DNA of 64,000 nucleotides from Clostridia bacterium (GTDB taxonomy: Bacteria; Bacillota; DSM-521; Neomoorellales; SLTJ01): NCBI GenBank assembly GCA_024653205.1, contig JANLFO010000001.1, forward strand, positions 124,001 through 188,000, given 5' to 3'. The notes below the pieces were generated by a model. That model did no database searches. It worked only from the letters and a program-made list of their open reading frames with translations, and was not told where the DNA came from. Position 1 is the first letter of the stretch; the number at the start of each line of letters is the position of its first letter. Position numbers and translations under genes: made by a program. Shown here piece by piece: positions 17,140 to 25,650 of the stretch.

Positions 17140-17928
17140 GTGGGAAGATGGCATAGTCTTCTGACGCCCTTCGAGAGGGAAGTGGCCGCCCTGGCGAGGG
17201 CGGGGTACAGCCGGAGCCAGATAGCCGCGGCCCTGGGAATAGCTTCGGGCACGGTGAAGGCGGTCCTCCGGGACATACGCGGCAAGCTGGGGCCGGACTG
17301 GCGGGAAAGAGTACCGCCGAAAAAGCCGGGCGACGAGGCGGGGTATAAAGCCCTCGAGGGGAGGGCCGGGCCGGCGTTCGCGGCCGGGGTTTCTCCTTCT
17401 GGAGATAAGGCCCGGCCGGCTGGGTCGGGGCCTGGCCGGGAGGTTCCCGAGGCCGGCGGCACCTACCTCTCGGTGGCCCGGTACGAGCGGGAAGCTCGCG
17501 AGGGGCGTCGAGTGGCGGCCTCTCTGTTGCTGCGCAGCCACGGCCGAACCCTGCTCAAGGTTTCGGGAGACCAGCGCTTCTTTTTAAAGCCGGTGCTGGG
17601 CGCCCTGGAGGCGGAGCGGTACTTACGCCTTTTGGCCGCCGACCGCCACGACCGCTTTGCCCCGCCCTGGCTGCCGGTGGTAAACCGGGGCCGCCGGGCG
17701 GTGCGGGCCGCCGCCTACCTGGTGTGCGACGAACCCCTGGTGCGGGCGGCGCTGGAGGAGTACCTGCGGGCCGGCCTGTCCGGCTATGTGGCCGAACTTT
17801 CGGAGAAACTGGCCGCCGCTCGGAGCTTGACCGGCCCCTGGCGGCGGGCGCAGCTCCCGGACGAGCAGGAGCTGTGGACGTGGGTGCGCCAGGCCTTCGA
17901 CCTGGACGCCCAGACCCCTCCCGGGTAA
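17140..17928 (+). CDS. LuxR-type helix-turn-helix protein with unknown C-terminal domain
   Basis: GTG at 17140 with AAGGGGAGG seven bases upstream gives 262 residues. Residues ~6-50 form a LuxR-type HTH (LTPFEREVAALARAGYSRSQ, then IAAALGIASGTVKAVL). The remainder, after a Gly/Pro linker, is a domain I do not recognise, with LLLRSHGRTLLKVSGDQRFF and a helical C-terminus. There is no receiver domain. It follows the tyrosine kinase gene by 150 bp and may regulate the polysaccharide operon. The frame is open further upstream but without a ribosome site. Confidence 0.65.
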   Translation: MGRWHSLLTPFEREVAALARAGYSRSQIAAALGIASGTVKAVLRDIRGKLGPDWRERVPPKKPGDEAGYKALEGRAGPAFAAGVSPSGDKARPAGSGPGREVPEAGGTYLSVARYEREAREGRRVAASLLLRSHGRTLLKVSGDQRFFLKPVLGALEAERYLRLLAADRHDRFAPPWLPVVNRGRRAVRAAAYLVCDEPLVRAALEEYLRAGLSGYVAELSEKLAAARSLTGPWRRAQLPDEQELWTWVRQAFDLDAQTPPG

Positions 17929-17931
17929 CCG

Positions 17932-18106
17932 GGTTTTGGCCTTCGCTTTCCAGGTATTCCAGGATATAGCCGGCAAAGCGGCCGAAGTCTCTTCTTTACC
18001 ACGATGTGCCGCCCTATGTCCAAAAGGCACTCTAGGGCCCGGCGCAAGTGGTGTTCGGCTATGGCATAGTTGTCCGGGTGGGCGGCGAACGCTTCCTCAG
18101 ATGGGA
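17932..18106 (-). pseudogene. hepT: Decayed hepT copy with internal deletion
   Basis: On the minus strand this reads EEAFAAHPDNYAIAEHHLRR then ALECLLDIGRHIVVKK, nearly identical to the hepT gene at 4220-4663, then jumps to FGRFAGYILEYLESEGQNP, its extreme C-terminus. The DNA matches 4468-4583 and 4232-4300 with the middle, including the catalytic R-x4-H, deleted. No mntA partner accompanies it. Confidence 0.85.
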
Positions 18107-18161
18107 GGAGGGGCCGCGCTGCCTGACCTCCCAAGGCGGAGCCTTTCCTTCTAGGAAGGAC

Positions 18162-18190
18162 TTGCCTTATGAGTGAAGAATTGCTATTCT
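18162..18190 (+). promoter_or_regulatory. Sigma-A-type promoter for the GGDEF/HD-GYP gene
   Basis: TTGCCT at 18162-18167, 17-bp spacer, TATTCT at 18185-18190, 53 bp upstream of the GTG start of the next gene. Confidence 0.55.
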
Positions 18191-18242
18191 CACAGAGGAG
18201 GTCCGCCGGCGTAATGGTCGGCGGCGGCGAGGCGATATACGC

Positions 18243-19796
18243 GTGAGCAGGGAAGAACTTCACGCCTTGGTGGACCTGCTTCCGGAGGAAGCGGTGGGAG
18301 CGGCCAAAGATTTGCTTGAGGGGATCTTGCACGCCGGCTCGGGGTTCGGCCGGGGCCAGCCGGAGGAGAGGGCGATCCTCCTGGAGCAGGTTGTGGATTA
18401 TCTTCCCGACGCCACCCTGGCCGTGGACCGCGAGGGAAAGGTATTGGTGTGGAACCGGGCCGCCGAACAGATGACGGGAGTCAAGAAGGAAGAAATACTG
18501 GGGAAGGGTGGCTACGCTTGCGCCGTTCCCTTTTACGGTCAGCCCCGGCCCTTGCTGGTCAACCTGGTGCTGGGCAACGGCAGGGAGTGGGAGAAGGAGT
18601 ACGACAAGATAGAGCGCATGGGCGAGGTCGTGGCCGCCGAGGGGTTTGCCCCGAACGCTTGCGAAGGCAAGGGGCTTCGCTTCTGGACCCTGGCGGCGCC
18701 GATTTACGCCCCGGACGGAAAGCTGATCGGCGCCGTCCAGTGCATTCGCGACATCGGGGACCGTAAGAAGGCGGAAGAGGAGCTGAAGTACCTTAGCACC
18801 CACGATACCCTCACCGGGCTTTACAACCGTGCCTACTTTGAAGAGGAGCTGCGCCGCCTGGAGAAGAGCCATTTTTTCCCTGTGAGCTTCGTGATCTGCG
18901 ATCTGGACGGGCTAAAAGTGGTAAACGATGCGCTCGGGCATGAACGGGGCGACGAGCTTCTGCGCCGGGCGGCCGCGGCGATAGCGGCCTGCCTGCGGGC
19001 TTCGGACGTGGTGGCCAGGGTGGGCGGAGACGAGTTCGTGGTGCTCCTTCCCGGTACCGACCGGAAGGGGGCGGAGGCGGTGGCGGAGCGGATACTGGCG
19101 GAGGTGGAGGAGGATAACCTGTCCCACCCCGAGTTGCCGCTGAGCCTTTCTATCGGCACGGCGGCGGCGCAGGACGCCTCCGTATCCCTGTGGTCCGTCT
19201 ACAAGGAAGCGGACGATGCCATGTACCGGGACAAGCTGGCCAGAGGGCGCGAGCCGCGCCTGGCGGTACTCCGGGTGCTAAAGGCGGTGCTGGCCGAGAA
19301 GGACCTGCACAGCGAGCGCCTGCGGGAAATGGCCTGTGCGCTGGGCGAGGCGGTGGGGCTTTCGCGGGAGGAGATGGACCGTCTCTGCCTGCTGGTAGAG
19401 GTACACGATATCGGTAAGCTCGGTGTGCCTCGGCATATTCTTCTCAAGCCGGGCACGCTTTCGACGGAAGAGTGGAAGGAGGTTAAGCGCCACCCCGAGA
19501 TCGGGTACCGCATAGCGCTGTCCTCGCCCGAGCTGGCCTCGGTGGCCGACCTTATCCTTCAGTGCCGGGAGCGGTGGGACGGGACGGGTTACCCGCAGGG
19601 CCTGCGCGGAGAGGAAATCCACCTCCTGTGCCGGATACTGGCGGTGGTGGAGGCCTACGAGGTGATGACCACGGATCGGCCCTACCGGAGGGCGCTGAGC
19701 CATCAGGAAGCGGTGGCGGAACTGAAGCGGGGTGCGGGGAGGCAGTTCGACCCTAAATTGGTAGAGATCTTTCTTGGGCTAATCGGGGACTCATAA
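18243..19796 (+). CDS. PAS-GGDEF-HD-GYP cyclic-di-GMP signalling protein
   Basis: A 517-residue cytoplasmic protein (no membrane helix). PAS domain ~45-165 (LPDATLAVDREGKVLVWNRA), GGDEF domain ~175-335 with an intact active site ARVGGDEFVVLLPG and an RxxD inhibitory site (RASD) five residues before it, then an HD-GYP domain ~345-515 with HDIGKLGVP, HPEIGY and RWDGTGYPQG. Both synthesis and breakdown sites look complete, so it may switch between diguanylate cyclase and phosphodiesterase. The first 30 residues are a helical leader. It lies next to envelope polysaccharide genes, a usual target of c-di-GMP. Confidence 0.9.
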   Translation: MSREELHALVDLLPEEAVGAAKDLLEGILHAGSGFGRGQPEERAILLEQVVDYLPDATLAVDREGKVLVWNRAAEQMTGVKKEEILGKGGYACAVPFYGQPRPLLVNLVLGNGREWEKEYDKIERMGEVVAAEGFAPNACEGKGLRFWTLAAPIYAPDGKLIGAVQCIRDIGDRKKAEEELKYLSTHDTLTGLYNRAYFEEELRRLEKSHFFPVSFVICDLDGLKVVNDALGHERGDELLRRAAAAIAACLRASDVVARVGGDEFVVLLPGTDRKGAEAVAERILAEVEEDNLSHPELPLSLSIGTAAAQDASVSLWSVYKEADDAMYRDKLARGREPRLAVLRVLKAVLAEKDLHSERLREMACALGEAVGLSREEMDRLCLLVEVHDIGKLGVPRHILLKPGTLSTEEWKEVKRHPEIGYRIALSSPELASVADLILQCRERWDGTGYPQGLRGEEIHLLCRILAVVEAYEVMTTDRPYRRALSHQEAVAELKRGAGRQFDPKLVEIFLGLIGDS

Positions 19797-19913
19797 TGAG
19801 GCCGGCTCGCCGGGCCCGGGCTACCCTCTTGAAATCCGGGGCAACGGGCCATCGGCTTTTCCAGGGGCAGGAGAACGGCCGGCGGCAACGAATATTTAGG
19901 CAAAACTTACGGT

Positions 19914-21268
19914 TTGGGGGGACGGCTTCTGACCGAGGACGAAACGGTAGTAAGCTGGCTGGATGGTCTGCGCCTGAACCGGTTTCACTACGGGCTGATG
20001 CTCCTGGTGGGATCGGTGGAGCTCTTTTCCGGTTACAACTCCCAAATTATCGCCTACACCCTGCCCCAAATCATGCGGGACTGGCGCCTCAACCCGGTCC
20101 TGGGCGGCACTCTTTCCTCCTACACCTTCATGGGCTTCATGGTGGGCACCGCGGTCCTGGGGGCCGTGGCGGACCGCATAGGGCGCAAACGGGCTCTGAT
20201 GCTGGCGGTGACCGTTTTTGCTCTCTTCGGAGGGCTTGCGGGTCTGGCGCGAGGCTTCTTCTGGTTCGCGATACTGCGTTTTCTGGCGGGCATAGGCATG
20301 GGTGGGGCGCTGCCGATAGCTATTGCCTTGGTGTCCGAGTATGCCCCTGCCCGGGCCCGAGGGAAGGCGGTGACGATCATGGCCTGCGGGTTTAATCTCG
20401 GCTGGGCCGTGGCGGCGCTGGGCGGGATGCTGATTGTGCCCACCCTGGGGTGGCGGGCGGCCCTGCTGGTGGGCATGCTTCCCTTGCTGCTGCTTCCTCT
20501 GTTTTGGCTCCGGCTGCCGGAGTCGGTACAGTTCCTGAGCGTTCGGGGCCGCTACCTGGAGGCGCTCCGCGAAGTCCGGCGCCTGGAGGCGGCGGCCGGG
20601 ACGCCGCCCCGGGAATGGGGCCGGCAACACTTCGCCTTCGTCACCGCATCATCCGGGAGCCGGGCTCGGGACATTTTCGGGTCAGGGCTGGCGCCGACTA
20701 CGCTCCTGCTCTGGATCACCTATTTCTTCGCCTTCTTGGCCGTTTACGGGCTTTCTATATGGTTGCCTTCCCTCCTCCTGGCTTCAGGTTTTTCCGTCAC
20801 CCAGGGCTATGGCTTGGGCATGTTTCAGTCGGTATGCGCCGTGGGGGGAGGGCTGGTTTCCGGCTTGCTCATGGATCGCTGGGGCCGCAAGCCGGTGCTG
20901 GCGGGCTACTACCTGCTCGGCGGCGCGGCCCTGTGCCTTCTCGCCGCCGTCTCCTCGGGCTTGGCCTGGTGGTGGCGGCTGCCGCTACCGGCGCTTTCAT
21001 ATTGTCCGTGCCTATGCCCCAGCACGTGGTGGCAGGAGAGGTGTATCCCACCCGGGTCCGCTCCACCGGGGTGGGCTGGGCGCTTACCTTCGGACGGCTG
21101 GGATCTATTTTGGGGCCGGTTTTGGTAGGCGCCCTGCAGGTGGCGGGGTTCGGCGCGGGCCTGAATTTCTTTGTCCTGGCCCTGCCCTGCTTCCTCTGCG
21201 GGGTGCTGGTGCTGCTGCCGTTTTTCAGGGCCGGAGGGCAGGTGCGGAGCGCCTCGGCGCCGGCCTGA
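19914..21268 (+). pseudogene. MFS transporter (AAHS-like) broken by a frameshift
   Basis: The first ~355 residues read in one frame: IIAYTLPQIMRDWRLNP, GAVADRIGRKRALML (the MFS loop 2-3 motif) and MDRWGRKPVLAGYYLLGG. At about 20960-20985 the frame is lost (a net -1), and the last helices continue in another frame ending at 21268: GAFILSVPMPQHVVAGEVYP, TRVRSTGVGWALTFGRLG. Together they make a normal 12-helix aromatic-acid:H+ symporter-like protein of ~450 residues. Either the gene is inactivated or one base is missing from the assembly. TTG at 19914 is the tentative start. Confidence 0.8.
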
Positions 21269-21844
21269 CCGGCGTCCGAGCCCGGCGCACCTGCCGGCGG
21301 TTGATCCGGCCAACCCCGGAGGTGTTGCCATGCCTTTGCCCGGTGCGGGCGGAGGCAGGAGTGCCATTGCCCTCACCTGCGTGACCCAAAACCCCCAACC
21401 CGGCGCCATATTGGGTATTGGACCCTCCTTCGGCCCGCGCTTTACGGAGTTCTTTATGGCTCATCCTGGCACATGTAGCGGAGCGCTACAGGAATCTCCC
21501 TCCACCTCGGCAGGCTACGGGCAGTCAACCTGACCGGCAGGCATACGCAACCGATGTGCCGTTTCGGGACACTACCGTGCTGCATGAAATTACCAGTCAG
21601 GGCACGGGCCTGGCATTGTTGTTGCTTCCTAGTTTGGACAAACCCACAAACGGCACCCGCATGGCCGGCCATGGGGGCCTAGGCAGTCCTCTTCGGAGGA
21701 TTGGCTTTCTGACTACACTTATCCGGATTGCCCCGCGAACAGGGTCCTTTGTGCGTCACGGCATCTTCCGGGACAGCATCTTCATTAGGGCCGGTTACCG
21801 TCGGTGGGAGGACTCGGCTACTAGATTGGGGAGGGGTGGACCAG
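21269..21844. other. Intergenic region with no supportable gene
   Basis: 576 bp between the MFS gene and the sigma-54 activator gene. The open frames here are not supported by ribosome sites or family resemblance. The one signal I see is a sigma-54-type -24/-12 element at 21611-21626. Confidence 0.6.
21611..21626 (+). promoter_or_regulatory. Possible sigma-54 (-24/-12) promoter upstream of the activator gene
   Basis: TGGCATTGTTGTTGCT fits TGGCAC-N5-TTGCW with one mismatch and correct spacing. It lies about 220 bp before the start of the enhancer-binding protein gene. It could drive auto-activation, but the long leader makes this less certain than the 23947 promoter. Confidence 0.4.
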
Positions 21845-23839
21845 ATGGGGCAGAACCGAGTAGAAAGGGTTTATCGTCTCTGGGAGGCCGTTGTTTTTCG
21901 GCGCGGCAGTCCCGACACGGCGGCCAGGTACGTGGACCCGGCCATTATTCAATCGTGGCAGCGGTGTCTGTCGAGGAACCTCAGTCCCGAGCGGCCGGTA
22001 GCCAAGCGGCTCGACGACGGCGAAATAAGAGCCCGACGAAAGCAGTACGCCAGGCTGATCGAGATTGCCCGGCTCTTTCTGGAGCGGCTCTACCACCTGG
22101 TTACGGGTTCCGGCTTTGTAGTGGTTCTGCTGGACCGGGAAGCCTGCATCCTCGAGCTCATGGGCGACGAAGAAATCCTCAATCGGGACTACTACTTTCG
22201 GGTGGGCGAATTCTGGGACGAAGAAAGCAAGGGAACCAACGCCATGGGCCTGGCCAAGGTGGAGCAGAAGCACGTGCAGGTGTACGCCACCGAGCACTAC
22301 TGCCGGGCTAACCACTGGCTGACTTGCTCTGCCGCTCCCATCCGCAACGAGGACGGCGAGATGATCGGAATTCTCGACGTCTCCGGGGACTACCGGCGGG
22401 CTCACGCCCACACCCTGGGAATGGTGGTGGCGGCCGTTCAGGCCATCGAGAATCATCTGCGCTTGGAAGCGGCCGGTGCGGAGATCTCTCGTTCCTACAG
22501 CAATATTGCCGCCATAGTGGAGGCCATCTCCGACGGGCTGGTATCCTTTGACCACCACGGATCGGTGACCATGGTGAACCACGTGGCGGCCAGGATGCTG
22601 GGGGTCACCGTAGCCGATTGCCTGGGACAGCCGCTGGACAAGATGCTCAACCTGCCGACGGCGACCATTAGGAATATCATTGAGGGCCAGCAGGTGCTCA
22701 CCGATCAAGAGATCTTCGTAGACACGGGGCGAGGCCCCATGTATTTCCTGATGTCCGGGCGGCCGATACTGGACGGAGAGCAGAAGGTGTGCGGGGGCGT
22801 GGTCACCCTGCGGCCCATGGGCAGCGTGCACAGGTTAATAACCAAGATGGTGGGCGCGAGTGCGCGTTTCACCTTCGAGGATATTCTGGGCAGCAGCCCG
22901 TCCATCCGCCGGGCCATCCAGGCAGCCAAGTCGGTGGCGCGCAGCACGTCGACCGTATTGCTGGAAGGGGAGAGTGGAACCGGCAAGGAGATGTTCGCCC
23001 AGGCCATTCACAACGCCAGCCCGGTGGCGGCGGGGCCGTTTGTGGCCATAAACTGTGGGGCAATTCCCCGGGAGCTGGTGGAGAGCGAGCTTTTCGGGTA
23101 CGAGGAGGGGGCGTTTACCGGCGCCAGGCGCGGCGGTCGGCCGGGCAAGTTCGAGCTGGCCAACGGCGGGACGGTTTTCCTGGACGAGGTGGGCGACATG
23201 CCCTGGGAGACGCAGGCGGCCCTCCTGCGGGTGCTTCAGGAGAAACAGGTGGTACGGGTGGGTGGGTTAAAGCCAATCCCGGTGACCATCAGGGTGATCG
23301 CCGCGACCAATAGGGATCTAAAGAAGGAAGTGGAGAAAGGCAATTTTCGGGGCGATCTCTACTACCGGCTCAACGTGGTAAGCATCAGGGTGCCGCCGCT
23401 GCGCGAGCGCAGGGAAGACATCGCCCTTCTGGTTCAGCACTTCATCCAGAAGTTTTCCGCCCTCTTACGCATGCCGCCCAATGAGATAGACCCGGCGGTG
23501 CTGGACATATTCTACCTCTATTCCTGGCCGGGAAACGTTAGGGAGTTGTCCAACCTGATCGAGAGGGCGGTCAACCTGGCCCAGGGAAAGCCCATTGCCG
23601 TTGAGCATCTGCCCGACTACCTGCAGGCGATGCTCAAGGCCGGCGGGACGGCCAACCTGACGGTCCCCCACTTGCCGGAGGCGGCGTTTTATCGTCAGCA
23701 GCGCCAGCTGATAGTAGAAACGCTCGAGACGGTTGAGGGTAACATTGCCAAGTGTTCGCGCGTGCTGGGCATCAGCCGGAGCACCCTGTACCGAAAGCTC
23801 AAGAGATACGGGATCAGCGTGCCTCGAAAGATCATGTAG
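21845..23839 (+). CDS. Sigma-54-dependent enhancer-binding activator, AcoR-like
   Basis: ATG at 21845, with GGGGAGGGG upstream, gives 664 residues. Domain order: GAF-like sensor ~70-220 ([20 protein letters not shown]), PAS ~230-340 ([20 protein letters not shown]), AAA+ ~355-590 with Walker [16 protein letters not shown], the sigma-54 contact loop [12 protein letters not shown], Walker B FLDEVGDM and the arginine-finger region, then a Fis-type HTH at the end ([19 protein letters not shown]). This is the AcoR/DhaR architecture, whose GAF domains sense small organic molecules such as acetoin or dihydroxyacetone. A palindrome and a sigma-54 promoter follow directly, so the C1 gene cluster is its probable target. 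Confidence 0.92.
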   Translation: MGQNRVERVYRLWEAVVFRRGSPDTAARYVDPAIIQSWQRCLSRNLSPERPVAKRLDDGEIRARRKQYARLIEIARLFLERLYHLVTGSGFVVVLLDREACILELMGDEEILNRDYYFRVGEFWDEESKGTNAMGLAKVEQKHVQVYATEHYCRANHWLTCSAAPIRNEDGEMIGILDVSGDYRRAHAHTLGMVVAAVQAIENHLRLEAAGAEISRSYSNIAAIVEAISDGLVSFDHHGSVTMVNHVAARMLGVTVADCLGQPLDKMLNLPTATIRNIIEGQQVLTDQEIFVDTGRGPMYFLMSGRPILDGEQKVCGGVVTLRPMGSVHRLITKMVGASARFTFEDILGSSPSIRRAIQAAKSVARSTSTVLLEGESGTGKEMFAQAIHNASPVAAGPFVAINCGAIPRELVESELFGYEEGAFTGARRGGRPGKFELANGGTVFLDEVGDMPWETQAALLRVLQEKQVVRVGGLKPIPVTIRVIAATNRDLKKEVEKGNFRGDLYYRLNVVSIRVPPLRERREDIALLVQHFIQKFSALLRMPPNEIDPAVLDIFYLYSWPGNVRELSNLIERAVNLAQGKPIAVEHLPDYLQAMLKAGGTANLTVPHLPEAAFYRQQRQLIVETLETVEGNIAKCSRVLGISRSTLYRKLKRYGISVPRKIM

Positions 23840-23843
23840 CACC

Positions 23844-23866
23844 TGTGTCAGGCAACAGGTGACACA
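23844..23866. promoter_or_regulatory. Palindromic upstream activating site
   Basis: TGTGTCA (23844-23850) and TGACACA (23860-23866) form an inverted repeat with a 9-bp centre, overlapped by a second one, CACCTGT/ACAGGTG. Its centre is about 90 bp upstream of the -24 element at 23947, the usual distance for an enhancer of a sigma-54 activator. Confidence 0.65.
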
Positions 23867-23946
23867 TGCTTCAGATTGGGCCACAGGCCGCGCACCTGCG
23901 GCACGCAGAAAGGGCCTGGCAGCTGCACTTCATCCCTAAGAGGGGC

Positions 23947-23962
23947 TGGCATGGTAGTTGCG
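23947..23962 (+). promoter_or_regulatory. Sigma-54 (-24/-12) promoter of the DUF2193 / C1 cluster
   Basis: TGGCATGGTAGTTGCG matches TGGCAC-N5-TTGCW closely, with GG and GC at the required 10-bp spacing. Transcription would start near 23974, about 33 bp before the GTG of the DUF2193 gene. Confidence 0.8.
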
Positions 23963-24006
23963 TAGACAGACTTAGTTGAAAAGTCTTCCGGTGGGGGTGT
24001 TGAGCA

Positions 24007-25488
24007 GTGAGTGAAGCCCTTTATTCCAAGATGGCGGCCGAAGCCATGGCCGCACAAAAGGCGGACCTCGAGGTGATCAGGGAAAAGCGCGGTAGCCGTT
24101 TTCGCGTTACCGACGCCAAACCCTACGTGGACGCGGTCAACGGTATGCAGCCCGCCGAGGGGCAGAGTGCGGAAGTCTTCCGGCTCCATGTGGATTCGGT
24201 CAATGCCCACTACCAGATTCTCTGCCAGCTCACCGACACGGTGCGGCCAGAGGATGATCCCTTCGTAGAGCACTATCAGACGCCGGCGGTTCTGGAAATC
24301 CTCTACGCACTGGACCCGCCCTTCCGCAGGGCGGTAGAAGCCTTCATCAAAGCCATCGAGGATAACGAGGTGCTTATCGGCCGGGAGGCGGTCCGCCGCT
24401 ACGGGGGCTTTTACGGCCCCACCTGCGTGGTGGACTTTGCCTTCTGCCCCGGCTCAACCCGCAACGTGGTGAATACGATCCTGAACGGTCTCGACATCGA
24501 TAGGGCGTACAAGCAGGCCATCCTGTCGGCCAAGTCCTGGGGAATGAATACCTCCTACGGAATAGGGGCGGCTTTCGCCGCGGCGCTGGAAGCCGGGAAG
24601 ACGGTTGCCGAAGCGGTAAGGGCAGAGATCGAGACCCTCAAGCTGGTCTACGATCGGCCGATCGAGGCCCAGGCCAAGCTCATGGCCGAGGCCGGCCATG
24701 CCTCGTTCGACGTGAAAGCCTACATGGAAAGGTATAAGGAGAGCATCAAGCCCGCGGTGGAGGCGGCGGTCAAGGCCGGAGTCCACTACGGCAACATCGT
24801 AACCGTACCCGCTTACTGTGTGGGAGATGTGGCCCACCACATCAGCCAGTCGATGTACAACATGGCCAAGGACGACGTAACCATGGCCATCATCGACGCG
24901 GTTTCCCGGGTTATGGAGGAAACCCTGAACCACGGCCTGCAGCAGGGCTACAAGAGCGCCTACGACGTTCTCAGCGTGGCCACCGGATCTACGGCGGCGG
25001 CCACCGCCTACATCCTGGAGAAAGACGGGTTTACCGTTCCCATGGTGGTCGATCTGCTGGTTAAGCGTTTCACCAACTACGTCCAGATGTACCCGAACCG
25101 GGGAGCGGCGGCGGAGCTGCATAACTGCGACTTCATGGACATGATCCTCCGGGGCGCCAAGATTCTGGAGCCCGCGCCCATAGGTTCGGGCGGCAAGGTG
25201 CGCGGCGTGGAGGTGCAGCTCGCTCCGGTGGACCAGAACGAGGTGCTGAGCAACCCGCAGCGGTACACCTATCCCGCTTGCGCCATAACCGTGAGGTTCT
25301 CTTCGCTGATGCGCCTGGCCGACTTCCCCTGCCTGCTCACCAGCGAGCCGGTGACCGCCACTCTGATGACCAACATCATCGCCCTGGAGCCGACAAAGCC
25401 CGGTTCGCCGGCGCGGGTGTGCAAGGACTGTGCGGTGTGCACGCTGGTCAAGCGTCACAACCACTGCAACTGGAAGGAAGCGGTGTAA
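24007..25488 (+). CDS. DUF2193-family protein (methanogen-type, function unknown)
   Basis: A 493-residue soluble protein starting GTG. The sequence (RRYGGFYGPTCVVDFAF, SAKSWGMNTSYGIG, GVHYGNIVTVPAYCVGD, AAAELHNCDFMDMI, NPQRYTYPACAITVRFSSLM) corresponds, as I recall it, to DUF2193, a family reported almost only from methanogenic archaea. The C-terminus carries a cysteine cluster C-x2-C-x2-C-x8-C (residues 472, 475, 478, 487), suited to an Fe-S cluster or zinc. It is the first gene after the sigma-54 promoter and is followed by a MIP channel and the H4MPT cluster, so a role in bringing a C1 substrate into that pathway is a reasonable inference. The reaction is unknown. Confidence 0.75.
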   Translation: MSEALYSKMAAEAMAAQKADLEVIREKRGSRFRVTDAKPYVDAVNGMQPAEGQSAEVFRLHVDSVNAHYQILCQLTDTVRPEDDPFVEHYQTPAVLEILYALDPPFRRAVEAFIKAIEDNEVLIGREAVRRYGGFYGPTCVVDFAFCPGSTRNVVNTILNGLDIDRAYKQAILSAKSWGMNTSYGIGAAFAAALEAGKTVAEAVRAEIETLKLVYDRPIEAQAKLMAEAGHASFDVKAYMERYKESIKPAVEAAVKAGVHYGNIVTVPAYCVGDVAHHISQSMYNMAKDDVTMAIIDAVSRVMEETLNHGLQQGYKSAYDVLSVATGSTAAATAYILEKDGFTVPMVVDLLVKRFTNYVQMYPNRGAAAELHNCDFMDMILRGAKILEPAPIGSGGKVRGVEVQLAPVDQNEVLSNPQRYTYPACAITVRFSSLMRLADFPCLLTSEPVTATLMTNIIALEPTKPGSPARVCKDCAVCTLVKRHNHCNWKEAV

Positions 25489-25531
25489 GGAGAGGAACCC
25501 GAAGCAGAGGTGGAGACGGGCGAGGGAGCAA

Positions 25532-25608
25532 GGGACGGGCGGTCGGCGTCATGGCGGTGCGCAGCTGCGAACCGGGGTGGAGTGGCGCGCTGCCCGTCCT
25601 TCTTTTTT
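25532..25608 (+). terminator. Large hairpin with T tract between DUF2193 and channel genes (attenuator-like)
   Basis: GGACGGGC (25533-25540) pairs with GCCCGTCC (25592-25599), followed by TTCTTTTTT. The 51-base apical part folds further and contains GAACCGGGGTGGAGTGGCGC, which resembles the 3' part of a T-box leader (GGGTGGNACCGCG) but lacks the ACC. It is either a partial terminator that lowers expression of the channel and downstream genes or a degenerate regulatory leader. Confidence 0.6.
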
Positions 25609-25650
25609 GGCTCCGGTCAGTTCTCACAAAGAAGGAGGAGCAGGATTGCC

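Noticed and set aside
15745-17541. Long minus-strand open frames opposite the Wzz and kinase genes, and similar ones opposite the ligase (12387-13895), NIF3-like, fwdA (39100-40746) and helicase genes
   Set aside because: They are Arg/Gly/His/Pro/Gln-rich, lack ribosome sites and are what a GC-rich coding strand produces in its complement; the plus-strand genes have clear family motifs.
21418-22311. Plus-strand open frame of about 297 residues overlapping the start of the activator gene
   Set aside because: Its second half lies within the activator coding region in another frame and is Arg/Ser/Gly-rich; the activator has complete GAF-PAS-AAA+-Fis domains.
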